Source: Cohnella sp. SGD-V74 (lineage in GTDB: Bacteria > Bacillota > Bacilli > Paenibacillales > Paenibacillaceae). Taken from it: DNA of 64,000 bases. The notes under the pieces were generated by a model. It did no database searches and was not told the DNA's origin. It was given only the letters and a program-made list of their open reading frames with translations. The stretch spans positions 1-64,000 of the forward strand of contig NZ_PVYW01000033.1 of NCBI RefSeq assembly GCF_003001675.1. The letters are read 5' to 3'. The position numbers and the translations under genes were made by a program. Shown one piece after another: positions 23,622 through 31,972 of the stretch (within the stretch, counting starts at the first letter, position 1; every line of letters starts with the position of its first letter).

Positions 23622-24392
23622 ATGCGGATAGACGTACTTACGCTGTTCCCGGAAATGTTCGCGGGTGTATTCGGCTCGAGCATTCTGGGCAAGGCGCAGG
23701 ACAAAGGAATCGTGTCGCTGAACACGCTTAATTTTCGCGATTTCGCCAACAATAAGCACAATACGGTCGACGATACCCCGTACGGGGGCGGAGGAGGCAT
23801 GGTGCTCAAGGCTGAGCCGATCTTCGGCGCGGTCGAGCATGTGCTGGAGCGGCAGGCGGAAGACGGGGAAGAAGCGCGGAAGCCGCGCATTATTTTGATG
23901 TGTCCGCAGGGCCGGCCATTCACTCAGGAGATCGCTCGGGAGTTGTCCAAGGAGTCGCATCTGATCTTCATATGCGGCCATTACGAAGGCTACGACGAGC
24001 GCATTCGAGAGCATCTGGTGACGGACGAGCTGTCGGTCGGGGATTACGTGCTGACCGGCGGGGAGTTGCCCGCGATGGTCGTCACCGACGCCGTCGTCCG
24101 GCTGCTGCCGGGCGTGCTCGGCAACGAGCAGTCGGCTGTCACCGATTCGTTCAGCGACGGACTGCTGGAATATCCGCATTATACGCGGCCGGCGGAGTTC
24201 AGAGGCTGGAAGGTGCCGGACGCCCTGCTGTCCGGCCATCATGCCGAGATCGAGAAGTGGCGGAGACAGCAGTCGCTGGAGCGCACGCTGGCCCGCCGCC
24301 CCGAGCTGTTGGAACAGGCGGAGCTGACGGAGAAGGAGCGGACGTGGCTTAGGCAAGCTAGGGAAGCTGCGGCATCTCCGTCCGGCGACTGA
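23622..24392 (+). CDS. trmD: tRNA (guanine37-N1)-methyltransferase TrmD
   Basis: 256 aa SPOUT-class enzyme that makes m1G37 in tRNAs and prevents +1 frameshifting. Visible motifs are MRIDVLTLFPEMFAGV, YGGGGGMVLKAEPI, CGHYEGYDERI and the knotted SAM site SVGDYVLTGGELPAM. The start follows the rimM stop by one base, so translation is coupled. In most Bacillota rplS follows directly; here the next core gene is 16 kb away. Confidence 0.96.
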   Translation: MRIDVLTLFPEMFAGVFGSSILGKAQDKGIVSLNTLNFRDFANNKHNTVDDTPYGGGGGMVLKAEPIFGAVEHVLERQAEDGEEARKPRIILMCPQGRPFTQEIARELSKESHLIFICGHYEGYDERIREHLVTDELSVGDYVLTGGELPAMVVTDAVVRLLPGVLGNEQSAVTDSFSDGLLEYPHYTRPAEFRGWKVPDALLSGHHAEIEKWRRQQSLERTLARRPELLEQAELTEKERTWLRQAREAAASPSGD

Positions 24393-24465
24393 AGGCAAGA
24401 ATTCTTAGTCGCAGCGGTCGAAGACGGTCGCGGACGAGAGAGACGGACGAGGATACGGCATAACG

Positions 24466-24523
24466 AAAAAGCGGCAAAGACGGCACAGGGAACCGAATCC
24501 CAGAACCGTCTTTGCCGCTTTTT
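24466..24523. terminator. Strong terminator after trmD
   Basis: AAAAAGCGGCAAAGACGG pairs perfectly over 18 bp with CCGTCTTTGCCGCTTTTT around a 22-base loop. It ends the rimM-trmD transcript, which makes separate transcription of rplS necessary. It marks the left edge of the accessory block. Confidence 0.85.
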
Positions 24524-24680
24524 GAGTGATTCACAAAGTACACAATCCGCTATACTGAACCGCCTCCGATAAAATTCGATTTTGCGTCCAGAGGACGCCA
24601 AAGACGTTTTGGCTTGGAATGCCCAATGTGAAATGAGGATGTAGCAGAGATCCGGTGGCGGGTTGTATCGTTCTCTGCCT

Positions 24681-25312
24681 CTTTTGCCGGTATCCCGTCC
24701 AGTCAGGTTGTCTGCGCCACATTCTGAATACGTACGTAGTGCCTTTTCCGTTCTTTTGCCGCTATCCCGTCTAGTCAGGTTGGTCTTACATCCTCCATTT
24801 GTCGGTATCCCGACAGCTCAGAAATCTGGTTGTCGCGTTTAGCAACAAGCTGGCTATCTCGTCTCATTCAGTTGATCATCCTCACGGATGTAAATTAGTG
24901 TTCAGCAGCTTGCGGGGTATCCCAATGATTCAGTTAGAGCCGTGAGGCCGGAGTCAGTCTGTCAGATCGGGAAGGGTCCCTAGACTTCGTGAGTTCAGGA
25001 TAGATGATTGTGGAAGAATGATGCAATCTGTGATCAACTGGACGTGACTTCAACTGATTCAAAGGGATAGCGGCAAAAGGCGTGAAAGGGAGGTGCGATG
25101 CTGAGGAGGACTGACGAAAGGGGATAGCGGCAAAAGGAGCAGAGAATGAATGGGGAGAGATAGAACGAACTGATGGAAAGGGATATCGGCAAAAAGGATG
25201 AAGAGGAGGTGCGATGCTGGGGAGATCTGACCGAAGGGGATAGCGACAAAAGAAGTGGAAAGCGGAACGGGAAGAAGCTGGCGGACTGACGGAAGGGGAT
25301 AGCGTGGAACGG
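24681..25312. repeat. Non-coding array of GGGATAGCGGCAAAAG repeats in two opposed arms
   Basis: The motif GGGATAGCGGCAAAAG occurs on the minus strand in the left arm (24681 and 24753 good, with degenerate copies near 24796, 24847 and 24907) and on the plus strand in the right arm, at 25064, 25121, 25180, 25237 and 25296. Right-arm spacing is 57, 59, 57 and 59 bp. CTGAC-type sequence precedes most units. Together with 24524-24680 and 25313-25363 this makes about 1 kb without a gene. Reading frames over it are low-complexity and lack ribosome sites. Confidence 0.75.
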
Positions 25313-25363
25313 GAGAAAGGAGACAAGAGGGCTGCCTGGGATTCTATTGAAAATACACAATAC

Positions 25364-25377
25364 AGCAATCGATTGCT
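25364..25377. promoter_or_regulatory. LacI-family operator 1
   Basis: AGCAATCGATTGCT is a perfect 14-bp palindrome with the central CG typical of LacI-family operators. Related sites with the core AATCGATT follow at 25396-25403 and 25424-25431, and a fourth is in front of nagB (26571-26584). Confidence 0.7.
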
Positions 25378-25395
25378 TATTGATACTTACAGAAA

Positions 25396-25431
25396 AATCG
25401 ATTGTTCCGGCAATAGATAAAGAAATCGATT
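25396..25431. promoter_or_regulatory. LacI-family operators 2 and 3
   Basis: AAAATCGATTGTT (core 25396-25403) and GAAATCGATTGCT (core 25424-25431) repeat the palindrome of operator 1. The second overlaps the -35 box of the regulator gene, so binding would repress it. Confidence 0.65.
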
Positions 25432-25458
25432 GCTAAACGGAAAAATCCGGGTTATAAT
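25430..25458 (+). promoter_or_regulatory. Promoter of the LacI-family regulator gene
   Basis: TTGCTA (25430-25435) and TATAAT (25453-25458) are 17 bp apart. The -35 box overlaps operator 3, suggesting negative autoregulation. Confidence 0.75.
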
Positions 25459-25489
25459 CGGGCTAATCATCAAAACGGGAGTGTGAACT

Positions 25490-26539
25490 TTGCAGAAGCC
25501 GACCACCATATACGACATCGCCAAGCGAATGAACATTTCCGCCGCGACGGTGTCCCGCGTGCTGAGCAACAGCAAGTATCCCGTGCGGGCCGAGCTGGCC
25601 AAGCGCATCCGGGAGACGGCGCGGGAGATGAATTACCATCCGAACAGCATCGGAAGGCAGCTGAAGACGAACAAGACGTCGACGATCGGAGTCATTATTC
25701 CGTCGATCACCAATCCGTTCTATTCCGCCGTCGTCTCGGGAATCGAGGAGGTGGCCAGCGAGAAAGGCTACCACGTGCTGCTCTGCAACTCGCAGCAAAG
25801 CCCGGAGCTGGAGATGAGCCATCTGACGACGCTGTTCGAGAAGCAGGTTAAAGGCGTAATCCTCTCTTCCGTCTCCGACGGCAACGAGGAACTGAAGAGC
25901 TACATGAAGAGCGGTCTGAAGGTCGTCTCCATCGACCAGACGATCGACGACTTCTCGGCTTTCCAGATCAACTTCGATTATCGCAAAGGGGGAAGAATCG
26001 GCACGCGCTACCTGATCGACCAAGGACACCGCGATATCGCCTATTTGACCGCTCCGCTCAGTCTGCCCAGCCGCAAGCAAATTTACCAGGGCTTCCTGGA
26101 GACGATGGAGGAGCACGGCTTGCCGGTCGGAGAAGACCGTTTGATCGTCTCCCGAGGCAAGCAGGAAGACGGAGAGCTGGCTTCCCAGACGATCGGCGAG
26201 TTCGAGAACGGCAAACGGCTGGCGGAGCGTCTGCTGCGCAAGAAGCCGTGGCCGACCGCAATCTTCGCTTGCAACGACATGACCGCGTTCGGCGTGCTGA
26301 ACGAGCTGATGACCCAGGGCGTACGGTCGCCCGAGGACATCTCGGTTATCGGCTTCGACAATCTCGACTTCGCCGGCATCGTATCTCCGGCGCTGACGAC
26401 GATCGAGCAGCCGAAATACGAGATGGGCCGAATGGCCTGCCGCATGCTGATGGAATGGATGGACAACGAAGTCAATCAACCGGGAGAGCTGATTTTGCAG
26501 CCCAGGCTGGTGGAGCGCAATTCCGTTCGCCGCCTTTAA
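25490..26539 (+). CDS. LacI-family transcriptional regulator of the adjacent nag genes
   Basis: 349 aa. The N-terminal helix-turn-helix is typical (TIYDIAKRMNISAATVSRVLS, about 5-25, with the hinge helix YHPNSIGRQLKT). The periplasmic-binding-like domain follows (IGVIIPSITNPFYSAVVSGIEE, and FACNDMTAFGVLNEL near 262, VIGFDNLDFAGI). It starts with a TTG after GGGAG. It precedes nagB by 70 bp, and AATCGATT palindromes stand before both genes, so it most likely represses itself and nagBA and responds to an amino-sugar phosphate. The effector is inference. Confidence 0.88.
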   Translation: MQKPTTIYDIAKRMNISAATVSRVLSNSKYPVRAELAKRIRETAREMNYHPNSIGRQLKTNKTSTIGVIIPSITNPFYSAVVSGIEEVASEKGYHVLLCNSQQSPELEMSHLTTLFEKQVKGVILSSVSDGNEELKSYMKSGLKVVSIDQTIDDFSAFQINFDYRKGGRIGTRYLIDQGHRDIAYLTAPLSLPSRKQIYQGFLETMEEHGLPVGEDRLIVSRGKQEDGELASQTIGEFENGKRLAERLLRKKPWPTAIFACNDMTAFGVLNELMTQGVRSPEDISVIGFDNLDFAGIVSPALTTIEQPKYEMGRMACRMLMEWMDNEVNQPGELILQPRLVERNSVRRL

Positions 26540-26558
26540 GCAAGGAGGCGACGATCTT

Positions 26559-26586
26559 TTTACAGCAAACAGCAATCGATTACTAT
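26559..26586 (+). promoter_or_regulatory. nagB promoter with overlapping operator 4
   Basis: TTTACA (26559-26564) and TACTAT (26581-26586) are 16 bp apart. The operator AGCAATCGATTACT (26571-26584) covers the spacer and most of the -10 box, a layout expected for direct repression. Confidence 0.6.
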
Positions 26587-26610
26587 CGTTTATTTCAAGG
26601 AGTGAACAGC

Positions 26611-27348
26611 TTGCAAATCAACATCTTGAGCAATCCGGAAGAGCTTGGAGCCAGAGCGGCCGAGGCGGCCGCGGCTTGGCTGAACGCCTGCATCGAGAGC
26701 AAGGGAAAGGCCCGGCTCGTTCTGTCGACCGGCGCATCGCAGTTTCAATTTCTGGACAGCTTCGTTCGGCAGCCCGTCGACTGGCGGCTGGTGGAAATGT
26801 TCCATCTCGACGAATACATCGCCCTCCCGGCTGAGCATCCTGCCAGCTTCCGCCGGTATTTGCGAGAACGCTTCCTCTCCAAGGTGCCGATCGGCTACGC
26901 GCATCTGGTCGACGGAGAAGGCGAGCCGGAGGCGGTCATCGCGAAGCTGGAAGCGGAAGCTGCCAAAGCGCCGTTCGATCTCGGGTTGATCGGCATCGGC
27001 GAGAACGCGCATATCGCCTTTAACGACCCGCCGGCGGATTTTCAAGCGGGGCAGACGTACAAGATCGTCGCTTTGGACGAAGCGTGCAAGCGCCAGCAGG
27101 TTCGAGAGGGGTGGTTCGGTTCGTTGGAGGAGGTGCCGGAACAAGCGATCACGATGACGGTAAGCGCCATTATGAGCTGTCGGAAAATCATTTCCTGCGT
27201 TCCTCATTCGGCAAAGGCGAAAGCGGTTTCAAGTGCGCTTGGCAACGAAATCACGCCCGATATTCCCGCCACCATTCTGAAACGGCATGACGACTGGTCG
27301 CTGTTCCTCGACCCGGAATCGGCGTCGCTGCTGCCGATACGCACATGA
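26611..27348 (+). CDS. nagB: Glucosamine-6-phosphate deaminase-like protein
   Basis: 245 aa NagB/6-phosphogluconolactonase fold protein. NagB converts glucosamine-6-phosphate to fructose-6-phosphate and ammonia. Visible motifs: LVLSTGASQFQFLDSF near 32, FHLDEYIALPAEHPASFRRY near 70 and GIGENAHIAFNDPPADF near 130. The last differs from the classical GxDGHIAFNEP, so it belongs to a divergent branch and may use a related substrate. The TTG at 26611 has AAGGAGTGA eight bases upstream. It overlaps nagA by four bases. An upstream frame extension into the regulator gene is not used. Confidence 0.8.
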   Translation: MQINILSNPEELGARAAEAAAAWLNACIESKGKARLVLSTGASQFQFLDSFVRQPVDWRLVEMFHLDEYIALPAEHPASFRRYLRERFLSKVPIGYAHLVDGEGEPEAVIAKLEAEAAKAPFDLGLIGIGENAHIAFNDPPADFQAGQTYKIVALDEACKRQQVREGWFGSLEEVPEQAITMTVSAIMSCRKIISCVPHSAKAKAVSSALGNEITPDIPATILKRHDDWSLFLDPESASLLPIRT

Positions 27349-28541
27349 GCGCGGCGACGGGAAGCGGCTGCTGGCAGGGCAGGGCGGCGAACGGGCAAGC
27401 GGTGGAGGTGCGGATCGAGGACGGCGTCATTTTGTCCGTGGCGTGCACGGAAGAGAAAGAAGATTTGCCTTGGATCAGCGCCGGGTGGATCGACTTGCAG
27501 GTGAACGGGGCCAACGGCGGTGACTTCAACGGGCAGCAGACGACGCTGGAGGACGTTGACCGGACGACCCGGTACTTATGGACGAAAGGAGTGACCCGCT
27601 ACCTGCCGACGGTCATTACCGGCAGCTTCGAACGGATGAACCGGGCGATGGCGGCAATCGCGGAAGCGGCTGCGGAGCCGACGCCGCTCGGAAGGACGAT
27701 CGGCGGTATTCATATGGAAGGGCCGTATTTGTCCGGCGAGCGGGGACCGAGGGGGGCTCACGACGCGCGGCAAGTCCGCGATCCGGACGCGGAGGAGTTC
27801 GAAAGGCTGCAGCGGAGCGCCGGAGGGCGAATCGTGCTGGTGACGCTGGCTCCCGAGAGGGAGGGCGCGATTCCGTTCGTTCGCGAGCTCGCCGGCCGGG
27901 GTATCGTCGCCAGCATCGGGCACAGCGCCGCGAGCGGCGAGCAGATCGCCTCCGCCGCCGAAGCGGGAGCGTCGATGTCGACGCATCTGGGCAACGGCAG
28001 CCATCTAATGCTGCCTCGCCACCCGAACTACTTGTGGGAGCAACTGGCTGATGAGCGCCTGATCGCGGGGTTTATTGCCGACGGGCACCATCTGCCGCTA
28101 TCGACACTGAAGGCGATGCTGCGCGCCAAGGGGGAGCAGGCATTCGTCGTCAGCGACTGCGTCAGTCTGGCGGGCATGCCGCCCGGGGAGTACGAAGGCG
28201 AGATCGGCGAGCGGGTCGTGCTTCGCGAGGACGGTCGGCTGTATTTGGCGGACGATCCCGGCATTCTTGCCGGCTCCGCGTCCACGCTGGAGAAGGGAAT
28301 CGAGACGTTGGTCGGCCCGCTGCGATATTCGCTGGCGGATGCGATCGCGCTTGTGACCGAACGCCCGGCCAAGGCGATGGGGTGGCAGAACTTCGGGCGT
28401 CTTGAGCCCGGCCTTCAGGGCAATCTGACGCTGTTCGAATGCGAGCGAAGCGGGGAACGCGCGTCGGTCCGCATCGTCGAGACGGTAGTGGCCGGGGAGA
28501 CGGTCTATCGGCAAGCGGAAGGCGGACCGGGCGGGAGTTGA
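27345..28541 (+). CDS. nagA: N-acetylglucosamine-6-phosphate deacetylase-like protein
   Basis: 398 aa amidohydrolase-fold enzyme. NagA removes the acetyl group from GlcNAc-6-phosphate, feeding NagB. Metal and catalytic positions appear in order: Glu125 (GIHMEGPYLSGERGP), His193 (SIGHSAAS), His214 (STHLGNGSHLML), a HH pair in DGHHLP, and Asp271 (VVSDCVSLAGM). HLGNGSH replaces the usual HLFNAMS, matching the divergence of the neighbouring NagB. The ATGA overlap with nagB shows translational coupling. No transporter specific for GlcNAc is next to it. Confidence 0.82.
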   Translation: MSAATGSGCWQGRAANGQAVEVRIEDGVILSVACTEEKEDLPWISAGWIDLQVNGANGGDFNGQQTTLEDVDRTTRYLWTKGVTRYLPTVITGSFERMNRAMAAIAEAAAEPTPLGRTIGGIHMEGPYLSGERGPRGAHDARQVRDPDAEEFERLQRSAGGRIVLVTLAPEREGAIPFVRELAGRGIVASIGHSAASGEQIASAAEAGASMSTHLGNGSHLMLPRHPNYLWEQLADERLIAGFIADGHHLPLSTLKAMLRAKGEQAFVVSDCVSLAGMPPGEYEGEIGERVVLREDGRLYLADDPGILAGSASTLEKGIETLVGPLRYSLADAIALVTERPAKAMGWQNFGRLEPGLQGNLTLFECERSGERASVRIVETVVAGETVYRQAEGGPGGS

Positions 28542-28590
28542 CGATTGTGCGCAAAGACGGAGTCGTTAAGCCTATTTGGAGGTGCTGCGT

Positions 28591-29550
28591 ATGAGCGAAT
28601 CATCGGCGGGGCGAATTCCGAGGGACGACTGCAAGCTCGATGCGGATTATCCGATTCTCGTCACGGAGTCGTCCGGCATCGCTCCCCAGTATCGGCGGCT
28701 GCATTGGCACGACGTGCTGGAAATCAATCTGATCAAGCGGGGGAGAGGATACTACCACATTAACGGCAAAACGGTCGAGTTTCGCCAAGGGGACATTTTG
28801 CTTATCGGAGCCAACGATCTGCATCGCGCGTACGAACGGGAAAACCTGCAAATGCTCGTCATCACGTTCAGTCCGGATTGGTTTCTGGCCGATCTCCGAT
28901 ACGATCCCGCGCTGCTGTCCCCGTTCCGGGAGCTCGGCGTGCACTACGGCCATCTGATCTCGCGCAATCATCCCCGGATTGAGACGCTGCGGGCGATTCT
29001 GCTGACGCTCCAGAAGGAAGACGAGCATAAGGCGGTATCCCATATTTCCGTCGTGCGCTCTCACTTGCTGCGATTTCTCGCCTATGTCGCGAGGGATTGC
29101 CGCAGGCTCGCTTCCGTCGTCGGAGGCGCAAGGGCGGGCAGCACGCCGGAAGGGCGGCTCGAGAAAATCCGCGACGCGCTGGAGCTGATGGAGCGGCATT
29201 ACGCCCGGGAATGGGATCTCAAGACGCTCAGCGACCGCGTCTACTTAAGCCCCGCCCGCTTCAGCGCGGTGTTCAAGCAGGCTCTCGGCGTATCCCCGAT
29301 GGAGTATCTGATCAAAGTCAGGCTTTCGAACGCCGTCCGCCTGCTGGAAAGCTCGGACCGGAAAATCGTCGACGTCGCTTACGAATGCGGCTTTCACAAC
29401 CTCTCGAACTTCAACCGCTTGTTCAAGTGCAACGTCGGCGTCTCTCCCAGTCATGTGCGCAAAATCGTATCCTCCGGCCGCCGGCAAGTCGATAAAATAC
29501 CATCGTTAAGCAACCGATTTGCAGAAGAACGCGAATATCGATTTTTGTAG
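28591..29550 (+). CDS. AraC-family transcriptional regulator with cupin domain
   Basis: 319 aa. The N-terminal half is an AraC-type ligand-binding cupin (LHWHDVLEINLIKRGRGYYHING, FRQGDILLIGANDLHR). The C-terminal 100 residues hold two helix-turn-helix motifs (DLKTLSDRVYLSPARFSAVFKQALG, KIVDVAYECGFHNLSNFNRLFK). I use the ATG at 28591, eight bases after GGAGG. It lies 64 bp before a sugar-binding lipoprotein gene, so it probably activates the ABC transporter operon in response to a sugar. Confidence 0.88.
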   Translation: MSESSAGRIPRDDCKLDADYPILVTESSGIAPQYRRLHWHDVLEINLIKRGRGYYHINGKTVEFRQGDILLIGANDLHRAYERENLQMLVITFSPDWFLADLRYDPALLSPFRELGVHYGHLISRNHPRIETLRAILLTLQKEDEHKAVSHISVVRSHLLRFLAYVARDCRRLASVVGGARAGSTPEGRLEKIRDALELMERHYAREWDLKTLSDRVYLSPARFSAVFKQALGVSPMEYLIKVRLSNAVRLLESSDRKIVDVAYECGFHNLSNFNRLFKCNVGVSPSHVRKIVSSGRRQVDKIPSLSNRFAEEREYRFL

Positions 29551-29614
29551 ACTGAAAGCCAGACGCAAGGGGTTCGCCCCAACGTCACTTCATTCAAGAG
29601 AGGGGTCTTGATCT

Positions 29615-30994
29615 ATGTTCAGCAACAAACGGTTCGCAATGCCGGCGGTTCTCGCCCTGTTCGTCCTGTTATCCGCAGTCCTGGGCGCTTGTTCGTCCAA
29701 GTCGGGGGGCGAAGCCTCGTCTTCCCCGTCCCCGTCCGCCGCTTCTCCGTCGCAGCAATCGCAGGAGCCTGCCAGTCCCGAGAAGAAGGATCCGGTCACG
29801 CTCGAGATCAGCTGGTGGGGAGGCGACACGCGCCACGCCGCGCTGCAAGAGGCGTTCAAGCTGTTCCAGCAGAAATACGATTGGATTACGGTGAAGCCGA
29901 CGTTCTCCGGATTCGACGGCTATGCCGACAAGCTGACCGTTCAGCTCAGCACCGATAACGCGCCCGACGTGTTCATGTTCTCCCGCGCTCTGACGCAGCA
30001 GTTCGGCCAGAGCGACGTGCTGCTGAATTACTATGAGCACAAAGAGCTGATCCCGGCGCTGGCCGAGCTGGACCCGATCATGCAGTCTCCTTACTACAAG
30101 TTCGGCGACAAGCTGATCGGCATGCCGACGGGCATTACGTCCACGGTGCTCGTCTACAACAAGAAGGTGTTCGAAGAAGCCCAGGTGCCCGTTCCGACCG
30201 ACGACGAAACATGGCTGTCGCTCGGAGAGAAGTGGTCGAAGGTGCACCAGGCCAATCCTAAAGTGTTCGGCGACTCCGGCTGGTTCTACATGCCGGAAGC
30301 GTATCCGCTCATCATGAAGCAGCTGGGCGCGGAGCTGATCGACGGCGCTTCCAATCCGCCGAAGGCGAGCATGCATCCCGATCAGGCCAAAACCGTCTGG
30401 ACCTGGACGGAGAAGCTGTGGGAAGAGAACGCGATTCCGCGCGATTCGAGCGACACGATCGGGTTCGACGCAGGCAATCTGGCATCCTCGCTGTCGGCCG
30501 CATCGGTTATTCCGTCCACGGTGGCGATGACCGAAGATCCGCTCGGCTTCGCGACGCTGCCGAAGACGTTCGACGGCAGCGGGACGAAGATCTCCATGCC
30601 GCCGGTGCCGACCAGCCTGTGGGGCATCGACGCCCGCACGAAGCATAAAGAAGAAGCGCTGCTGCTCGTCAACTTCCTGCTGACCGACAAAGACGCGATC
30701 AAGACGTTGAAGGTGGAGACGGGCGTGCCCGCCGTCGCCGAATCGCTCGAATACCTGTCGACCGAAGTGTTCGGAGGAACCGGCGTAGAGAGCGAGATGC
30801 TGGACGTCGTCAAGCGCTCCCAGCAAGGAGCGGACGAATACTGGCTGCCCGCGCAGCCGCTGGGCGCTCCGGACGCGAACGCCGCGTTCCAGACCGCGTT
30901 CGAGAAGTACTTGTTCAAACAGGTAGATATCGACGGCTTCCTCGCGGAAGCGGAGAAGACGATGAACGAGAAGCTGCAGGAAGCCGCCAAGTAA
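29615..30994 (+). CDS. Extracellular sugar-binding lipoprotein (ABC family 1)
   Basis: 459 aa. Residues 1-26 form a lipoprotein signal ending LSAVLGAC, followed by a Ser/Pro-rich surface linker (about 30-58). The mature part is a family 1 solute-binding protein (TLEISWWGGDTRHAALQEAFKLFQQKY, ITVKPTFSGFDGYADKLTVQLSTDNAPDVFMFS). It delivers a sugar or oligosaccharide to the two permeases downstream; the identity of the ligand is not evident. A strong hairpin separates it from the permease genes. No ATPase gene is present, so a shared MsmX-like ATPase is expected. Confidence 0.9.
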   Translation: MFSNKRFAMPAVLALFVLLSAVLGACSSKSGGEASSSPSPSAASPSQQSQEPASPEKKDPVTLEISWWGGDTRHAALQEAFKLFQQKYDWITVKPTFSGFDGYADKLTVQLSTDNAPDVFMFSRALTQQFGQSDVLLNYYEHKELIPALAELDPIMQSPYYKFGDKLIGMPTGITSTVLVYNKKVFEEAQVPVPTDDETWLSLGEKWSKVHQANPKVFGDSGWFYMPEAYPLIMKQLGAELIDGASNPPKASMHPDQAKTVWTWTEKLWEENAIPRDSSDTIGFDAGNLASSLSAASVIPSTVAMTEDPLGFATLPKTFDGSGTKISMPPVPTSLWGIDARTKHKEEALLLVNFLLTDKDAIKTLKVETGVPAVAESLEYLSTEVFGGTGVESEMLDVVKRSQQGADEYWLPAQPLGAPDANAAFQTAFEKYLFKQVDIDGFLAEAEKTMNEKLQEAAK

Positions 30995-31001
30995 CCTGCC
31001 G

Positions 31002-31033
31002 GGCGGGGCAGAGCGCAAGAGGGCTGCCCCGCC
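31002..31033 (+). other. Intercistronic hairpin between binding protein and permeases
   Basis: GGCGGGGCAG pairs perfectly with CTGCCCCGCC around a 12-base loop and has no T-run. Such hairpins often protect the binding-protein mRNA or reduce transcription into the permeases, giving excess binding protein. Confidence 0.65.
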
Positions 31034-31075
31034 TCCGCATAACCAGTACACGATACCGGAAGGGATTGGCCGCAC

Positions 31076-31972
31076 ATGGGTAAAACGTGGAAAAGACATC
31101 TGGAGGGCTATCTGTTCATCGGGCCTTGGTTCATCGGTTTTCTGGTGTTCATGCTGATTCCCGCAGGCTGGTCGCTCTATCTGGCCTTCACGGACTTCAG
31201 CTTTCTGAAGCCGCCGGTATGGACGGGGACGGAGAACGTCCGGAAGATGCTGGACAGCGACGTATTCTGGAAGTCGCTGCGCATTACGTCGGTGTACGCG
31301 CTGCTGTCCGTTCCGCTCCACTTGGGCACGGCTTTGCTCGCCGCGATGGCGCTGAACGTCAAAATCAGAGGAATCGGTTTTTACCGCACGGTGTTCTATT
31401 TGCCCGCATTCGTCAGCTCCTCCATCGGAGTGGCGATCATGTGGAAAATGATTTTCAGCGACAGCGGCGTCGTCAATGCGCTGCTGACCGGCATCGGGCT
31501 GGACCGCGTCAAGTTTTTTAACAGTCCGGACAACGCGCTGTATACGCTTGTCGGCATCAACGCCTGGGTGCTCGGCACGGCGATGCTGATTTTCCTGGCC
31601 GGGCTGCAGCAAATTCCGCGCGAGCTGTACGAATCCGCCAAGGTAGACGGCGCGGGCGCGGTGCGGCGCTTCCGTTCGATCACGCTGCCGCTGCTGACTC
31701 CGGTCATTTTGTTTAACCTGATTCTCGGCATCATCAACGCGATGCAGGTGTTCACGAACGGCTTCGTCATTACGCGCGGCGGGCCGGCGCAGTCGACTTA
31801 TTTCTACGTGCTGTATTTGTACGAGGAAGCGTTTAAGTTTTTCCGCATGGGTTATGCGTCGCTGCTCGCTTGGGTGCTGTTCCTGATCGTGCTGCTGCTG
31901 ACGCTGCTGACGCTGCGTTCTTCCTCCGCCTGGGTGTTCTATGAGACCGAGATGAAAGGAGGCAAACGCTGA
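31076..31972 (+). CDS. Sugar ABC transporter permease (MalF/UgpA type)
   Basis: 298 aa with six predicted membrane segments. The EAA loop that contacts the ATPase is visible (LYESAKVDGAGAVRRFRSITLPLL, about 182-205). The N-terminus LEGYLFIGPWFIGFLVFMLIPAGWSLYLAF is typical. The ATG at 31076 follows AAGGGATTGG. Its stop overlaps the start of the second permease (CTGATG), so the two are coupled. Confidence 0.92.
   Translation: MGKTWKRHLEGYLFIGPWFIGFLVFMLIPAGWSLYLAFTDFSFLKPPVWTGTENVRKMLDSDVFWKSLRITSVYALLSVPLHLGTALLAAMALNVKIRGIGFYRTVFYLPAFVSSSIGVAIMWKMIFSDSGVVNALLTGIGLDRVKFFNSPDNALYTLVGINAWVLGTAMLIFLAGLQQIPRELYESAKVDGAGAVRRFRSITLPLLTPVILFNLILGIINAMQVFTNGFVITRGGPAQSTYFYVLYLYEEAFKFFRMGYASLLAWVLFLIVLLLTLLTLRSSSAWVFYETEMKGGKR

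Noticed and set aside
25034..25368. Minus-strand frames over the GGGATAGCGG array
   Set aside because: Ser/Pro/Phe low-complexity translation of a non-coding repeat, with no start signal.
29669..31612. Open frame of 647 codons antisense to the sugar-binding protein and first permease
   Set aside because: Composition is His/Arg/Gln-rich as expected from reversed GC-rich codons, and it covers two well supported genes and the hairpin between them.
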